A stretch of DNA of 64,000 bases from Marinifilum_A sediminis. Lineage in GTDB: Bacteria > Bacteroidota > Bacteroidia > Bacteroidales > Marinifilaceae. The stretch is taken from the NCBI GenBank assembly GCA_947496465.1, contig CANMCX010000015.1, forward strand, positions 1 through 64,000, in the 5' to 3' direction. This document shows, in pieces, positions 33,531-42,121 of the stretch (positions are counted from its first letter, which is position 1; each line of letters begins with the position of its first letter). The translations under genes were made by a program, and so were the position numbers. Under the pieces are notes generated by a model. The model worked only from the letters and a program-made list of their open reading frames with translations. It had not been told where the DNA came from and searched no databases.

Positions 33531-34694
33531 TTAAAAGTAGTAACCAACATTAATATTGAAACGCATTTCCCAATCCGCATCAGGAGTACCTTCTGCCAAA
33601 GCATTGGTCCATTCAGGTCCTAACCATGATTGGTTTTTACCTGCTGCGAAATCGAAATAGGTGTAAATATTACCTGCCGTAAACATAGCTCCGGTAACGT
33701 TCATCATAGAATCTTCGAAATTGCTTTCTGCTTTATCCATATATCCAAAATCGTTGTAAATAACTACACTCGATACTGGTCCCCATTTCAAAGGAATAGA
33801 ATAGCTTAATCCAAGCGTATAAATACTAGCTTCGGAAGCAACTAAATATGGAGCTCCATAGGCTGTCATTGCTATCACATCATCTCGCTCACCTTCCAAA
33901 TTTTCAGGATTGTATTTGTAATTGGAAAACTGTGCTTTTACACCGAACTTACCAGCTTTTAATTCATAATATGCTGCAAGAGCATATCGATTGCCTGTTT
34001 CTTCGGTATCTAAATTGAATAGACCACCATATTGTGCAGAAACACCAATACGATGCTTTGTATTTTCATTATCGATCTTATAGGTTAGGTTCCCATTCAA
34101 TTGATTAACTTCTTTATTTCTGATATTCAGATTTCCATCTCCATTCAGATCAATCGAACCAACATCATAAGAATAACGACTATTGGAAACATCCGAATTA
34201 CTGCCGAAACGAAGTTCTTCTGCATTCTTAAAGAAAGCAATGTTGTAATCCCAATTTTCACCGATATGAGTAAATTTAAGTCCCATATCATGATCATCTT
34301 CAAGACCAACATAATAATTCAAACTGAAAAACCACGAGTTTGAGTTGTATTGTGTGATACCAAAGGGAACTTGAGTTAGACCAAATTGTAATTCATCATT
34401 CTTGTTAAAATCGTAAGCAATCCAACCTTGTTTTAACATCGCTCCACCAAAATCATCAGAGTAGAATCGATATTCAGCATTTAACTTTAAGCCTTTGTAT
34501 TTTGCTTTGGCATTTAATCGAAATACATCGAAACCTAAATCGCCACCACGCTTTTTTTGTGCGTCTTTCCAGCTTGAATAATTGTAATTGAAACGTAATG
34601 CACCTCCAAAATCAACAACAGGCTTTTCCTGTGCATGTACGCAAAAAGTTGACGCAAGGAAACAAATTCCCAGCATCGTTTTTAAATAAAACAT
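33531..34694 (-). CDS. Outer-membrane porin, transcribed with the BCCT transporter
   Basis: A 387-residue protein with a signal peptide (about 1-21, CVHAQ) and alternating beta strands through to a C-terminal aromatic Phe (INVGYYF), as in porins. An Asp/Asn-rich stretch (IDLNGDGNLNIRN, about 178-190) could bind calcium. It resembles phosphate-selective-porin-like proteins of Bacteroidota. It is followed after 20 bases by the BCCT transporter, which makes it a likely outer-membrane entry for the same amine. A TACCTTTG box lies some 206 bases upstream, giving a long leader if used. Confidence 0.82.
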   Translation of the reverse strand: MFYLKTMLGICFLASTFCVHAQEKPVVDFGGALRFNYNYSSWKDAQKKRGGDLGFDVFRLNAKAKYKGLKLNAEYRFYSDDFGGAMLKQGWIAYDFNKNDELQFGLTQVPFGITQYNSNSWFFSLNYYVGLEDDHDMGLKFTHIGENWDYNIAFFKNAEELRFGSNSDVSNSRYSYDVGSIDLNGDGNLNIRNKEVNQLNGNLTYKIDNENTKHRIGVSAQYGGLFNLDTEETGNRYALAAYYELKAGKFGVKAQFSNYKYNPENLEGERDDVIAMTAYGAPYLVASEASIYTLGLSYSIPLKWGPVSSVVIYNDFGYMDKAESNFEDSMMNVTGAMFTAGNIYTYFDFAAGKNQSWLGPEWTNALAEGTPDADWEMRFNINVGYYF

Positions 34695-34984
34695 AAATGT
34701 AATTTAAATGAATATAACATGCAGAATAGTGGTTGCATGCAATTAGATATCCGTAATAAAACAGATTATATTAGGTAAGTTAATTATAGGATGGTGGAAG
34801 AAATTTATCGGACAGTATTCTGAAAATAAGAAACTGAAAGCTATAGATTCTGGTATTTCGTTTATTGTGAAGTTTGCTTGGTTTTAATCCCATAGCGCGC
34901 AAAGGTAGTCATTAAATAGTCAATAATACTATAAATGGCTGATTTATAAATATTTTTAAATTTGGAATAAATTCTGTTATAGAT
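34695..34984. other. Intergenic region with promoter
   Basis: AT-rich, no gene. It carries the minus-strand -7 box at 34900-34907, and an ACATGC...GCATGC inverted pair around 34719-34740 in the presumed leader. Confidence 0.4.
34900..34907 (-). promoter_or_regulatory. -7 box TACCTTTG, porin/BCCT promoter candidate
   Basis: Read on the minus strand it fits TAnnTTTG exactly. No convincing -33 TTTG is seen. It would give a leader of about 200 bases. Confidence 0.4.
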
Positions 34985-36028
34985 TTATAAAAACCTTTTG
35001 ATATCAACCTCTGGCATTATGGGATAATCATTTACGGAAAGAAAACGCACCATTTCACGAGCAAAATAAGGTGCCAACATAACACCTTTTGTTCCTAATC
35101 CATTAAAGATAGCAATGTGTTCGTGCAAAGGATGAACTCCTAATATTGGGCGACGATCACTAACTGTGGGACGAACGCCTGCCCAATGATTTATTACTTT
35201 ATATGGCAAGCTAATCATTTTATCCAAACGAGAAAGAAGATCTTGTTTCGCCTCTTCAGTAGTATCTTCATCAATATTTTTCCAATCGTACGTAGCACCA
35301 ACTTTAAATCTTTGCTTTCCAACCGGCATTACAAACAGGTTTTTATTCAGGATAAATTCTTCCTGCAAACCCTCACATTCAATTTCAATCAATTCTCCTT
35401 TTGTAGGACTAAACTTCACCTTAGTAAAATATGGATTATCAGTGGCTCGATAACCTTCGCAAAACACAATGGTTTTGGCTTGAACTCCATGCCAGGTAAT
35501 CTGATTATCAATAAAACCCAAATCTTTATAATCAAAATAGGAGTCAATTAACACGCCCTCCTGCTTGAAGAATTTTCTCATTTTCTTCAACATTTTAGAC
35601 AAATGAAGATATCCTGAATTGGTAACGCGACCATAAGAGTGAAAATCATTTATTCCTTTACCATAGTTATTGATTCCTACATCTGAAATGTAATTCGAAA
35701 AATCCTCCTGCTGCTTTCTCTCCTTCCACATGTCAATCTCATTTTCTGCCAATGGCTTAATAATATCCATATCATGGAGAAAAGAGTGTCCTAATACCTG
35801 TTCCAATTCTCGATATGTATCAAACATCACAGGCAAACACTCGTCCACCATCCAACTCTTAGTCAGTCTTTTAAAAACCAAAGGATTAAACAAACCAGCT
35901 GCTACATCGGAAGCCTTGCGCAAATCCAAACTAGAAATGATTTTGAAATTCATTCCAGCTTTGTGCATATTATAAGCAAGTAGCGAACCTGCTATCCCCT
36001 GTCCTACGATTAAAAATTGTTGTTCCAT
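34985..36028 (-). CDS. FAD-dependent oxidoreductase (DAO/MnmC-like)
   Basis: About 347 residues from the ATG at 36028; an in-frame ATG at 36076 would add 16 residues not shared with the paralogue. The FAD-binding Rossmann motif VGQGIAGSLLAYNMHKAG opens the protein, followed by the second motif AAGLFNPLVFKRL and, at the C-terminus, GVRPTVSDRRPILGVHP and FNGLGTKGVMLAPYFAREM. The nearest known relatives are the FAD domains of MnmC and glycine/D-amino-acid oxidases, which oxidise secondary amines. It lies upstream of the porin/BCCT pair and has a divergent paralogue at 30706. An amine substrate imported by the neighbours is possible. Confidence 0.85.
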   Translation of the reverse strand: MEQQFLIVGQGIAGSLLAYNMHKAGMNFKIISSLDLRKASDVAAGLFNPLVFKRLTKSWMVDECLPVMFDTYRELEQVLGHSFLHDMDIIKPLAENEIDMWKERKQQEDFSNYISDVGINNYGKGINDFHSYGRVTNSGYLHLSKMLKKMRKFFKQEGVLIDSYFDYKDLGFIDNQITWHGVQAKTIVFCEGYRATDNPYFTKVKFSPTKGELIEIECEGLQEEFILNKNLFVMPVGKQRFKVGATYDWKNIDEDTTEEAKQDLLSRLDKMISLPYKVINHWAGVRPTVSDRRPILGVHPLHEHIAIFNGLGTKGVMLAPYFAREMVRFLSVNDYPIMPEVDIKRFL

Positions 36029-36102
36029 TCGGTTCTTAGTGTGTGATTGTATGGTAAAAGTACTATTTAAAGACAAATTTATCCTTTTTTATTCCAACAA
36101 GC

Positions 36103-36132
36103 TTTGTGATTTATTGGAATGCATTACTTTTG
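36103..36132 (+). promoter_or_regulatory. Promoter of trhO (TTTG - 18 bp - TACTTTTG)
   Basis: A -33 TTTG at 36103-36106 and a -7 TACTTTTG at 36125-36132 give a near-perfect Bacteroidota promoter. Transcription would start near 36139, which rules out an ATG-like start at 36106 and supports 36166. Confidence 0.75.
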
Positions 36133-36165
36133 CAATGTTTATTTATTCCAAATAAGATTAAAGAA

Positions 36166-37212
36166 ATGCAACTTTATAATAAACTTAGCAAAGAAGAACT
36201 TCAAAAACAATTAGAAGAAGAGAACTTTCGACGTAAAACCATATCCTTTTACAGATATGTGAATATTCAAAATCCACAAGAGTACAGAGATCAGCTGTTC
36301 GAGAAGTGGTTCTCATTGGATTGCAAGGGTCGTATATATATTGCCAAAGAAGGAATTAATGCACAAATGAGCATACCAGAACACAATTTAGATGATTTTT
36401 TTACGTATTTAAATAATACAAAAGAGTTGGCTGATATGCCTATTAAATGGGCTGTTGAGGATGATGGCAAATCCTTTTATAAGTTGATAATAAAAGTTCG
36501 CCCTAAGATTGTTGCTGATGGATTAAATGATCAGACTTTTGATGTGACCAATGTTGGAAATCATTTAAGCCCGATTGAATTTCACAATCAAATAGGACAA
36601 GAAAACACCATTGTGATCGATATGAGGAATCATTACGAGAGCGAAGTAGGGCATTTTGAAACTGCTATATGTCCTGATGTTGATACTTTTCGTGAAGAAA
36701 TAGAAATGGTGGTAAATGATTTCAATCAAGATAAGGATAAAAAATTCCTATTGTATTGCACAGGTGGTGTTCGTTGCGAGAAAGCCAGTGCCTATTTAAA
36801 ACATCATGGATTTGAGGATGTGAATCAGTTGCATGGTGGAATTATTGCCTACGCACAGGAAATTAAACAATTAGGAATAGAACCTAAATTTCGTGGTAAA
36901 AACTTTGTTTTCGACGAACGATTGGGAGAAAGTATCAACAACGAAGTAATTGCAAAATGTCACCAATGTGGTAAAGCCTGCGATACGCATACCAATTGTG
37001 CCAACGATGATTGTCATCTGCTGTTTATACAATGTGATGAATGTAGCGATCATTATCAGGGCTGTTGTACCGAAGAGTGTACAGAAATAATTACATTGCC
37101 ATTGGAAGAACGCGTACAGTTACGATCGAAATTTCATGATAAATACAGCAAGAGTCAGATATACCGACAACGCATAAGACCAAAATTAAAAGACATAACT
37201 AGAGGTTCATAA
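36166..37212 (+). CDS. trhO: tRNA uridine-34 hydroxylase (rhodanese-like, YceA/TrhO)
   Basis: Hydroxylates uridine 34 of certain tRNAs (5-hydroxyuridine). About 348 residues from 36166, chosen because the promoter lies just upstream. Domains in order: an acylphosphatase-like N-terminal part (KGRIYIAKEGINAQMSIPE), a rhodanese domain with catalytic Cys in YCTGGVRCEKASAYL, and a C-terminal Cys-rich zinc region (CHQCGKACDTHTNC...CDECSDHYQGCCTEEC). All family landmarks are present. A GNAT acetyltransferase follows 37 bases later and a dihydrouridine synthase after that, making a probable tRNA-modification cluster. Confidence 0.93.
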   Translation: MQLYNKLSKEELQKQLEEENFRRKTISFYRYVNIQNPQEYRDQLFEKWFSLDCKGRIYIAKEGINAQMSIPEHNLDDFFTYLNNTKELADMPIKWAVEDDGKSFYKLIIKVRPKIVADGLNDQTFDVTNVGNHLSPIEFHNQIGQENTIVIDMRNHYESEVGHFETAICPDVDTFREEIEMVVNDFNQDKDKKFLLYCTGGVRCEKASAYLKHHGFEDVNQLHGGIIAYAQEIKQLGIEPKFRGKNFVFDERLGESINNEVIAKCHQCGKACDTHTNCANDDCHLLFIQCDECSDHYQGCCTEECTEIITLPLEERVQLRSKFHDKYSKSQIYRQRIRPKLKDITRGS

Positions 37213-37249
37213 GAAGCCTCAAATACCAAATAATAACTAAACTAAAAAG

Positions 37250-37780
37250 ATGAAGCAAGATTGCGAATTTAAAACGGAAAGACTTATTGTAGAGGATTGG
37301 CTTCATCAAAATGAAGATGTAGCGGCTAAGCTAAAATTTGCCAAGAAAATTAATAGAATACTAACTCCAGAAGTAACAAAATCGCTACCAAAAGGATGGC
37401 AACACATTAACACTTTGGATCAGGCAAATAAATGGATATTTGATAGAGTTAATGAAAGCATATTTTTAACTGTTAATATGCGTTCGAACAATGAACTTAT
37501 CGGTTTCATTTTTCTTTACGAATCCGAAAATGATGATCTCATTACTGATCTTCGATTTGGATACTTGATAGGACAATCGTTTTGGGGCAAAGGGCTTGGA
37601 AGTGAATTAATCAATGGATTGGTGGAATGGTGCAAAAAAAGTAACATTCATTCTCTTTCAGGAGGAGTGGAACACGATAACATCGGCTCAATTAAAATTA
37701 TGGAAAAAACAGGCTTTTCAATCTCAAAAGAAAATAAGACCACCAATAAGGTATTATTTTATGAGCGCCTCTTTAAATAA
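37250..37780 (+). CDS. GNAT-family N-acetyltransferase
   Basis: A 176-residue protein of the acetyltransferase fold related to RimJ/RimL. Visible features: N-terminal FKTERLIVEDW, the acetyl-CoA loop in YLIGQSFWGKGLGSELINGLVEW (Gln/Gly-x-Gly-x-Gly-like, about 104-126), and IKIMEKTGFSISKE near the end. It is in the run between trhO and a dihydrouridine synthase gene (16 bases before the latter), so it might modify a ribosomal or tRNA-linked target, but this is position-based only. Confidence 0.82.
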   Translation: MKQDCEFKTERLIVEDWLHQNEDVAAKLKFAKKINRILTPEVTKSLPKGWQHINTLDQANKWIFDRVNESIFLTVNMRSNNELIGFIFLYESENDDLITDLRFGYLIGQSFWGKGLGSELINGLVEWCKKSNIHSLSGGVEHDNIGSIKIMEKTGFSISKENKTTNKVLFYERLFK

Positions 37781-37796
37781 AACAAACTAGAACACA

Positions 37797-38807
37797 ATGA
37801 CCAATTTCTGGCATCACATACAAACACCAAATTTCTCTCTTGCTCCCATGGAAGACGTTACTGATACGGCTTTTCGTGAAGTTATTCTGCAAACTGCAGA
37901 GACAGGCAAATTGCATCTTTTATTTTCCGAGTTTACATCAGTTGAAGGGTTGTGTCATGAGATAGGACACGACAAAGTAAAGCACCGATTGCATATTAAC
38001 GAATCGGAAAAAGGACTCTTGAAAGAGAAGAATGTAAAACTGATCGCGCAAATCTGGGGTAAAGATCCGGAAAAATATTACAAAGCTGCTCAGTTTATTG
38101 CCAATGAAACCGATTTTGATGGCATCGATATCAATATGGGTTGTCCGGTTAAAAATGTGGTGAAAAATGGTTGTTGTTCTGCCCTAATTACACAACCTGA
38201 GTTGGCAAAAGAGATCATTTTAGCAACGAAAGAAGCTACAAATCTACCGCTAAGTGTAAAAACAAGAATCGGATTCAAACAAATCGTTACCGAATCGTGG
38301 ATCTCACATTTGTTACAATTGCCTATTGATGCATTAACCATTCACGGACGCATTCAGAAACAAATGTCGGAAGGAGTTGCTGATTGGAACGAAATAGCCA
38401 AAGCCGTAAAACTAAGAGATGAGTTGGCACCACAGATCAAAATCATTGGGAACGGAGATGTTGAATCGTACCAGGAAGGATTGGACAAATGCGAAACATA
38501 TGGAGTTGATGGTGTAATGATAGGACGCGGGATTTTCAAAAATCCCTGGTTCTTCCATCCAGGAATGAAAGATGTTTCTGTAGATGATAAACTGAATTTA
38601 CTAAAAGAACACACCAGGTTATTTGAGGCTACCTGGGGACGCTCTAAGAACTTTGCCATATTACGTCGATTTTTCAAGATCTATACCCATGGATTCCGCG
38701 AAGCTTCAACACTTAGAAATGATTTGATGACCACAGCAAATGCTGATGACGTTTATCATGCAGTTGATGATTTTATCCATCAGAGGAAACAGAATAAGAT
38801 TGTATAA
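37797..38807 (+). CDS. tRNA-dihydrouridine synthase (Dus family)
   Basis: Reduces uridine to dihydrouridine in tRNA, using FMN and NADPH. 336 residues. Motifs: SLAPMEDVTDTAFR at the N-terminus, GIDINMGCPVKNVVKNGCCSAL with the catalytic Cys of the NGCC segment, SVKTRIGF, LTIHGRIQKQM, IGNGDV and GVMIGRGIFKNPWFF, all in the order of the TIM barrel. Closest to DusB/DusC-like enzymes of Bacteroidota; the target position cannot be told. It lies 16 bases after the acetyltransferase gene. Confidence 0.93.
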   Translation: MTNFWHHIQTPNFSLAPMEDVTDTAFREVILQTAETGKLHLLFSEFTSVEGLCHEIGHDKVKHRLHINESEKGLLKEKNVKLIAQIWGKDPEKYYKAAQFIANETDFDGIDINMGCPVKNVVKNGCCSALITQPELAKEIILATKEATNLPLSVKTRIGFKQIVTESWISHLLQLPIDALTIHGRIQKQMSEGVADWNEIAKAVKLRDELAPQIKIIGNGDVESYQEGLDKCETYGVDGVMIGRGIFKNPWFFHPGMKDVSVDDKLNLLKEHTRLFEATWGRSKNFAILRRFFKIYTHGFREASTLRNDLMTTANADDVYHAVDDFIHQRKQNKIV

Positions 38808-38907
38808 ATAGTTTCCTAAAAACGACACAAGCATATTTAACACCACTTAATCGATACGTATCATAATTGAATGTTATTAAATCATCAGTATTGAACTGAG
38901 AATAAGC

Positions 38908-39564
38908 CTACTCTTTAAAACGATACAAACGAATTTTTTGGGTATCCCAATAATTATCAACTACCAATTCTTTCAATGTAAACTCCTGACTCTCTTTCCA
39001 TCCGCCATTTTTCGAATAGAAAACCCCTTTGTTGTGATAAACCAAATGTGATACATTGTTCGATTTATCAATAAAAGCCAACAAAATATGATCCTGAAGC
39101 TCTTGCTTTAAATTTCTTCGAGGCTTGCATGGAAACTCTCTAATCTCTTCGAATGAATTGTTTAATAAAAGCTCTATCCCAGGACCATTAATGGTGGATT
39201 TTTGAGTGAAAGTATTTTGAGCGTATTTTTTATCCTGTTTAAAATAGGATTCCATGGCATAAGAATAACAGTTTTGGGCAAAATTCAATTGGCTTTCCAG
39301 TTTTCTTATTTTGGCAATTTTTTCGGCTGACAATTCCTCTTTTGGATCGGTAATCATCTTATCGAACAATTTGTCCTCTCTTGCCTGAACACCTAATTCG
39401 AAAGTATCTTTTAGCCAAACCACCTTGTACCAATCTCTTGAACCATCTACTTTTACAGTATCTAAAATCTGATAATTCAATTGAATTTTTTTTTCAGTTT
39501 GCGCATGACTGCTTCCAAATTGTAAAAGGAATAGCAAGCCAATTAAGAGTTTAAAACATTTCAT
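38908..39564 (-). CDS. Secreted protein with conserved Cys and His (paralogue of 44054 gene)
   Basis: A 218-residue exported protein (signal peptide to about residue 21, SSHAQ). It shares with the product of 44054-44734 a pattern along the whole length: DTVKV..., VVWLKDTF, NCYSYAMESYF (NCFSYALEKYF there), INGPGIELLLNNSF, KPRRNLKQ, ILLAFIDKSNNVSHLVYHNKGVFYSKNG and a final YWDTQKIRLYRF. The invariant Cys of NC(Y/F)SYA followed, about 90 residues on, by an invariant His suits a papain-like (Cys-His) fold. This is an inference; enzymatic activity is untested. It stands alone, convergent to the dihydrouridine synthase gene. Confidence 0.6.
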   Translation of the reverse strand: MKCFKLLIGLLFLLQFGSSHAQTEKKIQLNYQILDTVKVDGSRDWYKVVWLKDTFELGVQAREDKLFDKMITDPKEELSAEKIAKIRKLESQLNFAQNCYSYAMESYFKQDKKYAQNTFTQKSTINGPGIELLLNNSFEEIREFPCKPRRNLKQELQDHILLAFIDKSNNVSHLVYHNKGVFYSKNGGWKESQEFTLKELVVDNYWDTQKIRLYRFKE

Positions 39565-39763
39565 ATTTGTCGTCTATTTTAATTAGAGTAATTCAATTTC
39601 TATTGTTTCCTTTCTACTATTCAGAATAATTTCGGACATAGAAGAGGAACACATTGTTTCAACTTAGATTGCACCTATCGGAATAATAATTTATAATGCG
39701 AAACAGAACAGCAATCTATTTTTAAAGAATAAATTAGAATAGAACATCCATAAGTTAACTGGT

Positions 39764-40684
39764 TCATTTTGCTGGGTGTATTACAGCTTTGCTTTGCATT
39801 TCTATACTAAGCTTGATATTTTCATTGCTGTATCGACGTACAGTTAGCAAAAGCGTTTCGTAATTAAGATTCTCTACTCTTAGTGTATATTCGCCCTGAG
39901 GTAAATTTTTGAAGACAAAATTACCTTTCTCTGTAATTTTTGTTTTCATATCAGTCTCAAGAATGCTTACTGTTCCGTAGGATATCCTCTCTCCTGTTTC
40001 CTTATCGTAAATGAATCCACGAAGATTGATGTGTTGCTTGATAATTTTAGTTAATCTGCGTGTTGCAAAGTATTCCGATACGAGTTCCGGATACTTTTCT
40101 ATATAGCCTTTAAGAGTCCAGTCTAATTGATCTTTCAACAATTTGTCGATACTTCTTAATGCCTCTTCAAACTCAAGTTTGTTCTGCTTGTTTTGATCAA
40201 GAATTTGACTTCTTTTTGCCAGTTTATCCTGAATACCATCAAGAAGCTGCCTGTGTTCCTTAATCAAGTCTGGTGATATAGAATAGGCAACAAGCTCATC
40301 CTTATGGCTTAGCGCTAAATTGTATAATTGTTCGGATACTGATAAAAGTGAAACATTAGAATTTTTGCGAAGTTCTTGTTTTAAGTTCCCGATCTGATTT
40401 AAAAGTAAAGAATTACCAGTATAATTTGCCAACCGAATACAAGCCACCATTAACTTATCAGAACTTTGTGTTAGCTGAATGACCAACTCATTTTTCTCTT
40501 TTGTGAGCCACTTGCAAGACTTGTTGAGCTTATTTACCAATTCCTGAAGTGAGTTGTTGTAGGCTATAAACAATTTAATTTGCGATTTGCCTGCTTCATC
40601 CGAATCGAACAAAGACTCATTTTCTAGAAGAATAAGAATGGTTCGTTGATAAGATTGCAGTTTAATGGCTTCCCTTTGTTTCAT
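39764..40684 (-). CDS. Helical protein with C-terminal CarboxypepD-regulatory-like domain
   Basis: About 307 residues from the ATG at 40684; a longer frame to 40762 lacks a good start. There is no signal peptide visible, which is odd for a protein ending in an extracytoplasmic-type beta domain. Residues 1-220 are mostly helical (probable coiled coil, IQDKLAKRSQILDQNKQNKLEFEEAL). Residues about 222-300 are a carboxypeptidase-regulatory-like beta sandwich (LRGFIYDKETGERISYGTVSI, NFVFKNLPQGEYTLRVE). Such proteins are frequent in Bacteroidota but unstudied. A 21-bp minisatellite lies upstream on its leader side. Confidence 0.65.
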   Translation of the reverse strand: MKQREAIKLQSYQRTILILLENESLFDSDEAGKSQIKLFIAYNNSLQELVNKLNKSCKWLTKEKNELVIQLTQSSDKLMVACIRLANYTGNSLLLNQIGNLKQELRKNSNVSLLSVSEQLYNLALSHKDELVAYSISPDLIKEHRQLLDGIQDKLAKRSQILDQNKQNKLEFEEALRSIDKLLKDQLDWTLKGYIEKYPELVSEYFATRRLTKIIKQHINLRGFIYDKETGERISYGTVSILETDMKTKITEKGNFVFKNLPQGEYTLRVENLNYETLLLTVRRYSNENIKLSIEMQSKAVIHPAK

Positions 40685-40750
40685 CTTACTAGTATTAAAT
40701 GTAATGATTTGTATAATTGAGCTGTCAATGTCTATAAAATGATAATATCG

Positions 40751-40939
40751 GCTCCGCCACAAGCATTAGGTCTTTTACTACTTGTATTACCATATTTACT
40801 ACACGCTTTACCACTCTTACTGCAAGCATTCCCTGCTTTACTACGATCATTACCTTTTCTGCTACAGGCAATTCTTACTGTGCTACAAGTATTACCACCA
40901 TCTCTAAAAGGATTCCTCTTTTTACTACAGCTGGTAAAT
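40751..40939. repeat. Nine-unit 21-bp minisatellite
   Basis: Nine tandem units of exactly 21 bases, with a core near TACTACAAGCATTACC on the plus strand. Units differ in many bases, but none has gained or lost length. Read on the minus strand, one frame is open across the array and gives a heptad (GNACSKS, GKACSKY, RNPFRDG-type), yet it lacks a start codon. Confidence 0.65.
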
Positions 40940-40960
40940 CTTATTGTAGAGTTTCACTAA

Positions 40961-41282
40961 GAATTCATTTACTCTATTATTGTATTACTGTTTATGTTTA
41001 AATTACTTCTCTCAACAAATAGACACAAATACATTTATTGTTATCTATTAAAACCTATCATTTCATATTAATTATTCATTACAAATAAATATGCTATAAA
41101 GTCTTTAAATACATGTAAACTTACATTTTAAGTTTTAACAATACAAAATAATTCGCAATGACTTATCAGATACTAATGCGGAAAGAATGTTATTTATATT
41201 GATTACATAAAGCATCCTGTTCTATTTCTACTTATTAAATGCTTTGTTTAATTATCCTCATTTAATTATCTTCATCAGGAAA
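40961..41282. other. AT-rich intergenic region
   Basis: Between the minisatellite and the first cassette-like unit. No gene, no clear terminator and no promoter consensus were recognised. Confidence 0.4.
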
Positions 41283-41473
41283 TTTGAACTTTGCATAGAT
41301 ATAAAGCGTAAGGAATCTGAAATTTAGATGTGGATGAGTAAAAATTTCCTTGCAAAAACAAAAGAACCCATCCATTCAATTGAAAAGGATAACAAACTAG
41401 ATAAGAAGAGCTTAAGAGACACATCCCATAAGTACGATAAAGTGCATTGCGCTTTATATATACGTTGTGTGGC
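41283..41473. repeat. Possible attC-like site before the array
   Basis: ATATAAAGCG (41299-41308) is the exact complement of CGCTTTATAT (41450-41459), just before the GTTGTGTGGC box (41464-41473). TTTGAAC (41283-41289) could be the left box. A competing short hairpin exists (41437-41458). Weaker than the four elements that follow. Confidence 0.3.
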
Positions 41474-41506
41474 ATTTTAGAAGAGATTGGAATTAATTAG
41501 ATAAAA

Positions 41507-41851
41507 ATGAAAAACCTTCGATTAAAAATTTTATTAGTTCTTTGTTTGTGTTCGATTGGATTAGTAATGTATTCTTGGATTCAAAATTCATATCAAATAG
41601 ACTTATTCATAACTAAGAACCAACATTACTATAATAGAATAATTCAGGGAATTAAGGAATCTAATGACATTGACTCTGTTAAAATACAGGCAATTCAAAT
41701 TATAGAAGGGATTGACAATAATAAGTTTAATAAAAGCAAAAGAGCAATTCGAGCATCAAAAGCTCAAGCAGTTGTAATGTTTATGATTTTGATAATTATT
41801 GCCTTGACTATAATTGAAATAAAGAGAAAAACGCCACACAACAAAAGTTAA
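41507..41851 (+). CDS. Small membrane protein of cassette unit A
   Basis: A 114-residue protein with a membrane segment at each end (about 9-24 and 86-104), a central 60-residue outer or periplasmic stretch with no cysteine pair, and a short Lys/Arg-rich C-terminus (KRKTPHNKS). No family was recognised. The stop codon comes 8 bases into the end box (GCCACACAAC lies at 41833-41842, inside the last codons), so gene and box are fused. This is common in compact cassettes and supports the gene and box forming one unit. Confidence 0.6.
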   Translation: MKNLRLKILLVLCLCSIGLVMYSWIQNSYQIDLFITKNQHYYNRIIQGIKESNDIDSVKIQAIQIIEGIDNNKFNKSKRAIRASKAQAVVMFMILIIIALTIIEIKRKTPHNKS

Positions 41852-42079
41852 AATTAATGGGCGGTGACGCTCAACTAGATAATGTAACAAAAACAATGAA
41901 CGGTAGCGGCTCTGATAAGGCGGCGGTTTTAAATCGCCCTCAAATTTTAGCAAGACTGTCAGACTGTCTAAAAAGTAGAATGATAGCTTAAGGTATCTGA
42001 ACAATAGTTTTTGAAATTATGAAATAATCGATTCTCAAGGACTTTAAAATAGTTATTAGACAGACTGCCGTTAGCGGTA
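41833..42079. repeat. attC-like element A (longer, composite)
   Basis: Starts GCCACACAACAAAAGTTAAAATTA, with arms GTTAAAATTAATGGGCGGT and ATCGCCCTCAAATTTTAGC that pair imperfectly. It then contains about 100 extra bases compared with elements B-D, ending TAGACAGACTGCCGTT (42057-42072) and the GTTAGCGGTA box. The extra part repeats GACTGTC and may be the remnant of a lost unit. Confidence 0.55.
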
Positions 42080-42121
42080 ACCAGAATAAAGTGAGGAGAA
42101 GTGAAAATATAGATAATTGGA

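Noticed and set aside
36106..36165. Upstream start for trhO at 36106
   Set aside because: It overlaps the -33/-7 promoter, so it would not be transcribed.
40739..40960. Hydrophobic Leu-rich 73-codon frame on the plus strand
   Set aside because: It is only a reading of the 21-bp minisatellite and has no homologue or start context.
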